Assembly: GCA_025766275.1 (NCBI GenBank)
Contig: JAFKAC010000007.1
Coordinates: 992,001 to 1,056,000, forward strand
Direction of reading: 5' to 3'
DNA length: 64,000 nucleotides
Source: Lactarius indigo
Taxonomy: Eukaryota; Basidiomycota; Agaricomycetes; Russulales; Russulaceae
Below, piece after piece: positions 57,001-64,000 of the stretch. Numbering within the stretch: the stretch's first letter is position 1; the number at the start of each line of letters is the position of its first letter. The notes under the pieces are model-generated. The model worked only from the letters and a program-made list of their open reading frames with translations. It was not told the DNA's origin and did not search any database. Made by a program: the position numbers and the translations under genes.

Positions 57001-58388
57001 CCCTTTCTAGATATTTTCGGGTTGCTAATCAGCTTTAAGAATTTAGCAGAGGGACTAGATGGGTCAAATCTGTTTAGACTAATTGCCCGTGGAAAAGATT
57101 CCCAGTCTTTCTTCCAAGCAGCTTTCAATAAACTTTTGCAGTTTTGTTTTGCTGCCGATTTGTTGTGTCATAGTGGTCTTTTGAGAATACATGGGAGTTC
57201 CATAGCTGTTGATGTCTTCCCCTCTGCCGCTGCCTTCACTTCTTTGTCTGCCTGCTTGTTACCCTCTATGCCTACGTGTCCTGCAGTCCAATGTACTTCG
57301 AGTTTGTAATTTGCCCTCCCTTTGCTTTTGTGTAGACTTGTCGCCATGGTTAGACAGATATCTGCCAAATAGTGACCTGATCTGTTCTTGGGCATGGCAA
57401 GTGCCACTATCGCGGCTAGGTTGTCAGCTCCTAGGGCATAGCTCGTTCTGCCCGAACTTTCGGTCTTGATCAGATGGAGGCCTAACATTAGTCCTACCAA
57501 TTCGGCTTCAAAGATGGTGTGGTGCTTTGTTGCTCCCAGGTGGTAGTGTAACGTGTGGGTTTCTCTGCCCAGTCTGACTAGTATTGCGGCCGCCCCGACT
57601 TTCCCATCCTGAGCTGATCCGTCTGAGTACACTTTGATTTCTTCGTCACCGTCCGCATCTGCTTTCATAGATGCTTCTTTGTTGCTAGCAATGGATACTT
57701 TGAAAGGCCTTTTGTGTGCCTTTGCTGGGTTTCTGCCTACAGAGGGGATGGTTTCAAAGTTGTTCGGCTTGATGTCGAATGACTGCAGAAGATCATGAAG
57801 TGGGGCTTTGTGCCTTTTAGTTCTATTATTGGCGACCTTCCTCGCTGGGTTATGGAGCGAGTGCATTGGAGGAAGTGTTGCAATGTGCGTTGCTGCTCTA
57901 TGTAGGTGCTTTTCGATCTCCAGGCCCATTGGGAGGGTGTAAGCAAGCACGTTAAGTGAGTCAGTAGGCGACGTGCACAGCCCGCCTGTGATTGCTAGGG
58001 TGCCCGCTCTCTGTACTGAGCTCAGTTTGTTCCTCCGTCTTGTGATCTTCCCTATTTCTGCTGGTTGGTCTTGTTTCCCATAGTGGCTGCCCCAAACATC
58101 TACTGCATAGAGTATCCTCGGAATGGCTACACTTCTGTAAAGCTGATGGGTGCTTTTTGGGGTGATGCCCCAGCTTGGTGCGGCGGCACGTCTGATTTGG
58201 GAGGTCCATTTTGTACCTTTTTCTATGGCGTAGTTACGTTGCATTCCCCAGTCCAGGTGTTGGTCAAAATAGACTCCTAGATACTTAGCGCTTTTGACCG
58301 GCTCCAGGGAGGTGTTAAGAAGGTTCAGCGGTCTCCTCTCCTTTCTATTGTTTCTGTGCGCAAAGTCTATTAGCGCGAGTTTGCTAAA

Positions 58389-58402
58389 CCAACCCGCTTA
58401 CT
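58389..58402. repeat. LINE target-site duplication, right
   Basis: CCAACCCGCTTACT, identical to 54456-54469. Confidence 0.9.
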
Positions 58403-58896
58403 ACCTGCCAGTTGCACAAGTCTCCACAATCGAGTTCTCGCTCGTGGAAGTCTCAGTATTACATAGCCTCAAACAGGGTAACGCGGTTCTCAAAGAAACC
58501 CACAAGGAGCTAAACGTGGAGAGTGTCGAGAGATTGCTTGAGGGAACCGCGGAAGCGAGAAAATACCAAAGGGTGAGTCGTTCTCGTCCCGCTTTTAGTT
58601 TCGTTATTTTGAAGGCGTTGGTCATCACTGCTCATGAACAGCCTATCCTTAGACGAGGACGCGGTCAAGCAAAGTTGAAGGGACTACAGCAGGGAATTGT
58701 GAGCTCACTTTCTCATAGAAGAATCGCTTGCATCGCTCATCACAACCTCGCGATTGGTTGCATACTCAGCGCAACGAAGAAACACCGCTCTCGCTCCTGT
58801 CTTACCTTGCCACTCGCATCGCTGACTCAGCTATAAGAAGAAATCCAACAGCCTCAAGAAGAGACGCGAACCGAGCGAGTCATGGTCCCTGCTTGA

Positions 58897-59449
58897 CAAC
58901 CGGGTGAGGATTGATCCCAGGTATCTTCAACGCATACAGAACATATCATAGATGAGTGACTGTACCTAGAGCTGGAATCGACGTGGAGCAAAGAAATATA
59001 TACCCGCTAGATTCTCCAAAACGTAATTTCCTCTCTTTAACAGGCACCGCAGCGGTAGCCCGTGTTGGCCTCTTCAAATTGAGGTAATTTCCAACTCTAC
59101 CTGTTTCGAATCCTCCCGTGGTTATGTCAAGGGCACTCTCCGCACAAAGGTTGACTCTAAACCAGTTCGCTTCATCGCCGCTTTTCTTCTCTACAGTGTG
59201 TTTGCTGCGTGGACAATGCTCAGACAAGCCAAGGACGCAACTTCAGATACTTTGACCGGTTTGATCGGGCGATCTGTCCCATCTTTGCGCGGAAGTTTTT
59301 CAAGTGTATCAAGAACACTTTCACCTCCTACCAATTTGCCGAAAACCGTGTCTCTTGTCGAGGTGTGGCGCCGGCTCGAAAGTTATATAGAACTATGATC
59401 CGTGGAGAATTAGTATGGCGGGACCTTCGCATGAAAAAGCCGACACAAA
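58897..59449. other. no gene recognised
   Basis: Plus-strand ORFs of 66-88 codons (59198-59475) lack a recognisable domain. Possibly further decayed host sequence between the VPS20 and cyclophilin remnants. Confidence 0.35.
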
Positions 59450-60311
59450 CTAGTTTGTATTTGGACCTCGATTAGCCATCGCGACAATATCGGCACTGTC
59501 GAGTCGCGCCGCCCCCTTCAGATCATACTTATCATGGAACGGTGTGCCCCAATAAGGTTGACTACCTGAGCCTGTATCAGAAGGACCACCTAAATAACAT
59601 CCATCAGTGGATAAATGGTGAGTGAGGTCTGAGACGGGAAGTATAAGATCACGTACCATGAAACCCGGGACTAGGCGATGGAATGGACAGTCGTTATATT
59701 TTTCTTTACGGGCGAGCATCAGGGAGTCATAGAAGGTCCTCGGTGCCTATGCGTATAGTTAGTTCAAAAAACTCAGGAAGACGTTTGTACCACGTACTTT
59801 TTTAACAGAAAAGCTCCAAGTTTAAACTACCCCCCAAACTAGTCAAAAGTCGAACATATGCTCGCCGTTTAACAACGTCCGTCCTTTCCTTGCCATTCCC
59901 TTTGACAGGGTTCTGAATACTTTCAAACATTACTTCCTCCTGAGCTGATAATGAGCCAAGCGAGGACGAACGCGCAGGCAGCTCACATACCTCCCAGACT
60001 GATTTTGACGTCACGGTTTGCGGACCAACGGACGTGGACGTCAGTGACGCACAGGAAAAATGTGGAGATATGTTCCCTAAGCCATAGAGCTTAGCTCGCG
60101 TAAAGGGAAAGGAGGACGAAACGAACGTGGATACGGGCCCTTCCACCGCCGGTTTATCCGGAACTATCACTTTGCCCTTCTGGGTTTCCTGAACTTTGTT
60201 ACAGAAACGGAGAGAGATGAAAAATCCATGAGGGTTTTGGAGTGTGATGCCGTCTCTTCTCTGTGGCCAATAAGACAAAGAGTACAAACATATTTCCAAC
60301 CGAAGACGCAC
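59450..60311 (-). pseudogene. PPIL2/Cyc4-like (U-box cyclophilin) gene remnant
   Basis: From 60311: RRDGITLQNPHGF matches the linker after the U-box, then RAKLYGLGNISPHFSCASLT, KRRAYVRLLTSLGGSLNLEL and FC, followed by TAA where Glu is expected. The next exon has RKEKYNDCPFHRLVPGFM and, after an intron (GTACGTGATC ... TTATTTAG), GGPSDTGSGSQPYWGTPFHD with VAMANRGPNTN, and then a stop where the active-site QFFI segment should follow. FHR of the cyclophilin site is kept, but the domain is cut. The N-terminal U-box was not found. PPIL2-type proteins are nuclear spliceosome-associated prolyl isomerases; this copy cannot be functional. Confidence 0.7.
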
Positions 60312-60725
60312 TTTTTGAAAGGTACGTCTACAAAATCAACACCACCTTCTTTGATGCTCTCCTAGTTGCTATTGCGACGATATGAGAGTGCTTGCATGTC
60401 CCATCGACAAGGGAAGGAACTTGACTTATAAGGTAGTCGATGTACCTAAATGGGAAACACGATAAACTTCAGTTCCGGGGTTCAGGAACACCGGAGAGCG
60501 ATTTGCTCTAAATAGTCACGGCGAGACCTATCGAGGCAATGCTCTTTGGAAATCGATATGGGCACATACAGTACGGTTGGAAAGCGCTTTTTACTGTATT
60601 CTACCCGAGTGAGCACGTGTCGTCTCTTCCCGCGTGCACGGCCAGCGCATAGGTCCAAACAGCCTCGTTTTCTCTCGATATTTCTCCTCTGTCATCTATT
60701 TCTAGCAGTACCACCAAAAACACAC

Positions 60726-61831
60726 ATGCCTCGCATACTCGACGACCCAACTAAGACGGTTTGTCCGGTTTTTGAAGGCCCCGAGTGGGAGTTCCTACGG
60801 CAATGCATTATCAACGCTCACCCTGGGGCAAATCCCCTCACCGCAGAGGAGGCCGCTCGTCAGTTGAGAGGGGCATGGACCAAGGACAATGACGCCAGGG
60901 TCGCTGCTTGGAATGCCCAACTCGAGCAAGACCGGGCAGCGAAGGACAAGCGGGACAGGCAGGCCTGGGAAGTGAAAGAGGCCCGACGCGCGCAACTCGA
61001 AAAGGAAGCAGAGGAACAGCGCAGAGAGGTCGAGGACAAAAAACCAAAGCTCAACTCGTTCGACCCTACCCGTCGCGTCAGTGATTGGATCGTACCGCGG
61101 CTGGCCTCTTATGCGCTGGATAAAATAAATAATCTCGAGTACGTCGAGCTCGACTACTTCACAGATCTGAGGCCATCAAAGGATATCCGAAACGACGAAG
61201 ACTTGAGCTGGGAGGAAATGCTGGAGGCCAAGAATACGATGCTTCGTTTCATGGCGCAATCTGGACTCTGGCCCACGGCTCACTCCGAGTCCTTGAAAGC
61301 TTTCTTTGTTGCGCTCGAGGGGCACCCCAGGAGGTTTCGGTTGAACGGGAAAAGGACCCTACTGGTTTACCAAAGTCGGGTCAGACGCGAATGGTTCGAC
61401 GCCCTCGCGCGTAATGAGGGCTTCAACATTGGGCTCATCGGGGACAACCTCGTTCGGAATATAGCCGACGAGGTCAACGACAGGGTTTGGGAAACAAAAA
61501 TGAACCAGGTGCGCACCTACGTGGACCGGATCGCGTGCTCACGTTAACTTTATTTCCATTTCCCCTGTTACTGTTGCCTCACAATGCCGCTTCACCCTTT
61601 GCATGCTCTTCGCCGTCACGCGACCCAACTCTTGCTATTTCCGCTTCATTCACGCGTACTTATCCGTCGGTGCATCAGATTCGCGAAATGTCTCAAGCGG
61701 CCTTCGAGATCTCTTCGAGTCAACCCTCGTCCAAGCATCACCGCGAGTGGGACTATGAACCTCATGACCGCACCCACGAGCACTCACCACCCCGGGCCGA
61801 GCCCTCGAGAAAACGCTTCCGATCGCGTTAG
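60726..61831 (+). CDS. Agaricomycete-specific repeat-associated protein, unknown function
   Basis: The proposed CDS is join(60726-61508, 61679-61831), 311 aa. Start MPRILDDPTKTVCPVFEGPE. The N-terminal part has FLRQCIINAHPGANPLTAEE, ARQLRGAWTKDNDARVAAWN and a long charged coiled coil (EVKEARRAQLEKEAEEQRRE) ending KKPKLNSFDP. Then comes RLASYALDKINNLEYVELDY with FTDLRPSKD and a helical C-terminus. The 170-bp intron (GTGCGCACC ... TGCATCAG) joins MNQ to IREMSQAAFEISSSQPSSKH and a basic tail (PSRKRFRSR). I recognise the layout as a family often seen near transposons in Agaricomycetes; its role is unknown. It lacks the RT/integrase or transposase of a complete element. Confidence 0.6.
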
Positions 61832-64000
61832 CCTCGACCTAGTCACGGCGCGCAGCCTGGTCAAATGTTACAACACGAAACTTGATCGCGCTTAACACGA
61901 AACTCCGGCCATGGTCAGTCAGTGTGCAAGAGGCCCGCGAATGTTGCTAGCTGTGTTGCTTACAGTAGTTGCTGCACCGATCTTTGATCCACCAAATAGA
62001 GTTTGGAGTTCAACCGAACTCTTATCATGGAGTGTCATCGATCACCTGGCTTTCTCGCTGATTTTCGCTGTGCTAGGTGTCGACTACGTCGATTGTAAGC
62101 TTGCTTGTCCGGTTTTTTTTTTTTTTGGTTTTTTGGTTTTTTTTGGAACTTACGAAGGAAATGTAATAAGGTTGTTGCTTGTGGCCCGCACATGTCAATA
62201 ACTACGCTTTCGAGATGAGATCATGACAGAAAAGTTCGTAATTCCACAAATCTTTAAAGTCGTTACTTAGGGCATAATGTACATAATGAATTTGACTAGT
62301 TCTGCGACAGTGTCGCATGAGAGTCATATCAACTGCAATTAGAGTAGCCTGGAGATAGCAAAGTTTCAGTTGCAGATACATCGTTCGAAGGACAAATTCA
62401 TCGAGTTCTGACAAAAGTTCGGGGTCAAATGACCACGGCCCATCGCAACTTGATTGTCGTTCAGGGTCTGAACAGAAAGTTGCAATTTGGAGAGAACATT
62501 TGTCCAGCAAACGGTTCATTTGAAACGGTTCGGGGACGCGGACGATGCTCTGACTTCACCTTGTAGCCTAAGAAACTGATGTCGACGCAGGAGAAGTTGA
62601 AGACGATGAGACAGATAATTGGCCAGTGTCGGTACATATGTGCCCAGGCCCAGACCTAGACAGGGTCAAGTTTGAATATTACGCAGTACTACTCAGTGTC
62701 TTCTGAATGAACAAGTTTATGAAAGTGACAGAGGCTATCAAAGGTGTTCTCATTGAGTTGCATTTCGAACTGCGTCGTTGAACCAAGGGTTACGTTTCAT
62801 TCAATGGCACAATCGAACACATCATCGTGCTCCGGCTGAGTGAAGCATGACCCACTTCCCCCTACAAGAGAAAGAATGTCGAAGAAAGACGGATATCTCT
62901 TGTTCTGCAACCGGGAGGCAATGCAGCCTTCCAGGGACATGTCGGTGGAGGTGAAGTTCAAATGCAATTTGGTGAGAGCACCGCTGATGGCCTTGGTCGC
63001 TTTTTCCGGAACACTGATTTGTCATTTCGAAAGACACTGAAGGGGGCTGTGCAGTAATTGAACTTGATCCTGTCAAGGTCTACGCAAAGATCTTTTGACA
63101 CGGGCCGGTTCTCGTTCAGATCGTCGATGACTTCTCCTGTGTCGACATCGATTTGCTGAGGCCGCCAGGTCAAGTCAAAATGTGGACCGTCGTCCTAGTC
63201 TCCTGAGCACGCAACCACATAGACGCTCGTCAAATTGTCGACTAAAAATTACCCAGAATCATATGACTGCCAGCCAAGACGCTACAAAATGATAGGGTTT
63301 GCAGCGTGCAACTTTGACGAAAGTAATCAGGACCGATATCCACCGTGACCAGTGGCAGGGTTGTATTCCATGGCAACATGACAACTGAGAGGAAGAACGG
63401 GGGACAGAAAAAAAAGAAAGTCTCCTATCTAATTATACCGTTGAAACAATAAACAAGGGAAAACAACCACGAGCTAGGAGTCGCACTGAGTCAGTCGCAC
63501 GACTTGGAGTCGCGCGAAGGTGGTGTCGATCTCGAAATGTACTTCGGCGCTAGCATGATGACGTAATTCCACATATTCTAGCTCCGATTCCTGAAAAAAG
63601 GACAGCGTGGATCCGGCGGTGGGACACATCGGTTTTCTGTTCGAGAGCACGCAACGTCCGCACCTCAAGCGAGGTTGATCAATGCCCAAGGTTCGTGCTC
63701 TGTTTCATATCCCAATTGAAAACCCAAAAATATATAGGGACCAGAGCCTCCCTGTCAAGCTGAAGGCGAGTTGTAGTGCCACTGTCGTAGTTTCCGGATT
63801 ACTGATCTCGCTTCACACACTTTTCCAGCATGCGCTCTCCAGACATGCTTGTCCAAAAATACATACGCTCCGGAAAAATGCGCGGAGAAGATGCGTAATC
63901 TATACAAATGCTGTCAGGCTCTATATGACGCGACGAAGGACAGAGGCGAGTCATCTGCCTGTCCTATGCCGAGCGTGGTGCGCCGGTGGCTAAATGCGCA
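61832..64000. other. tail of the window, no confident gene
   Basis: Contains a T-rich low-complexity stretch (62110-62145). Minus-strand ORFs at 62202-62519 (105 codons), 62822-63173 and 63474-63689 have no clear domain. The plus strand at about 62950-63030 and 63755-63820 share TTTCCGGA-ACTGAT-type sequence, hinting at two related exons or domains on the minus strand. No function can be assigned. Confidence 0.3.

Larger units (their letters stand above)
54470..58388 (-). mobile_element. 5'-truncated LINE with RNase H, nested insertions inside
   Basis: The minus-strand element ends in a poly(A) tail (poly-T at about 54470-54484) and is flanked by a 14-bp target duplication. It starts abruptly within the RT domain (KLALIDFAHRNN, about 58385), the classical 5' truncation of target-primed reverse transcription. 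A solo-LTR-type element (55192-56995) is inserted in its coding region. Without it the LINE is about 2.1 kb. Confidence 0.92.
54837..58388 (-). pseudogene. LINE ORF2 fragment: RT C-terminus, RNase H, zinc motif
   Basis: From 58388: RT thumb (KSAKYLGVYFDQHLDWG), then QLYRSVAIPRILYAVDVWG. RNase H has its catalytic set DEDD visible: IKVYSDGSAQDG, TIFEAELVGLML, ALGADNLAAI and HVGIEGNKQAD (57250-57660). After RNase H, SKFLKLISNPKISRKG is cut at 57000. Across the inserted LTR the frame resumes as ASWLYQIRVGHFPLNAYLYR and a CPACGYHTENAQHFILDCPA zinc motif, ending at 54837. Removing 55192-56995 plus one 5-bp duplication rejoins the frame exactly. The order is that of I/Tad-clade LINEs. Confidence 0.9.
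54224..58896 (+). pseudogene. VPS20: VPS20/CHMP6-like ESCRT-III gene remnant interrupted by a LINE
   Basis: Left part: LKLQRDEL (54225-54250), EHEIAKQQLAARHKDRALIA (54315-54375), then TDDQLEILEQL (54405-54433) in a shifted frame. Right part: STIEFSLVEVSVLHSLKQGN and AVLKETHKELNVESVERLLE, EARKYQR with a normal intron donor (58430-58575). After the intron LSLDEDAV breaks by a one-base deletion before KLKGLQQGIV. A C-terminal TERVMVPA stop lies at 58894-58896. The order is that of Vps20/CHMP6, which bridges ESCRT-II and the Snf7 polymer at endosomes. At least two frameshifts and a divergent N-terminal region show decay. The LINE at 54470-58388 sits between LEQL and VSTIEF. An active copy is presumably elsewhere. 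Confidence 0.7.

Noticed and set aside
54434..58410. LINE inserted in a short intron of a working VPS20 gene
   Set aside because: I first read GTTTGC...CCAG as an intron, but that splice breaks the frame, and other frameshifts exist in both flanks, so the gene is treated as a pseudogene.
44000..64000. tRNA or rRNA genes
   Set aside because: No cloverleaf-like A and B box pairs or rRNA segments noticed by eye; a covariance-model scan would be needed to exclude them.

Overview
The window looks like nuclear DNA of a basidiomycete fungus (Agaricomycetes). Genes carry many short GT-AG introns of about 45-60 bp. Host genes include fungal or eukaryotic families: glucosidase II alpha, a SulP/STAS transporter, a LYR protein and a 7-TM receptor. 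Mobile elements include an Agaricomycete-type Plavaka transposase, a large hAT, a Ty1/copia element, a LINE with RNase H and several LTRs. A Ceratobasidiaceae/Rhizoctonia-like source is a guess only.

Layout. (1) 0-2.5 kb: a gag-like zinc-knuckle ORF broken by TGA, then a polypurine tract and a long LTR. (2) 2.5-21.8 kb: two tandem copies of a PD-(D/E)XK-like gene family on the minus strand. The second copy is split by one 14.7-kb hAT transposon (6025-20729) with 22-bp terminal inverted repeats and an 8-bp target duplication (CACTGGTA). Removing the element restores the reading frame of the gene. Inside the hAT are its transposase gene, an unrelated small gene with an in-frame duplicated exon, a complete copia element (12371-17614) and two solo LTRs. 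(3) 22-46 kb: a compact host block holding the SulP transporter, 3-hydroxyacyl-CoA dehydrogenase, a small unknown gene, glucosidase II alpha, two cyclase-family genes, an SLD7-like gene, four disordered-protein genes, a LYR protein and a GPCR. A 435-bp hAT MITE lies at 43.5 kb. (4) 46.8-52.9 kb: a Plavaka transposase head to head with a DUF6532-like gene. (5) 54-60.3 kb: decayed VPS20 and cyclophilin (PPIL2-like) genes. The VPS20 remnant holds a 5'-truncated LINE, which holds an LTR, which holds another solo LTR. (6) 60.7-61.8 kb: an intact gene of a lineage-specific family of unknown function, followed by a tail with no confident genes.

The strongest points are four nested insertion histories that can be read directly from target duplications, and a clear mutational signature. 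The two copia LTRs differ at 17 of 399 positions. All 17 are transitions and 16 fall at CpG or its deaminated forms. The in-frame stops in the gag ORF, the copia pol and (probably) the hAT are TGA codons that fit CGA-to-TGA change. This fits CpG methylation followed by deamination acting on repeats.
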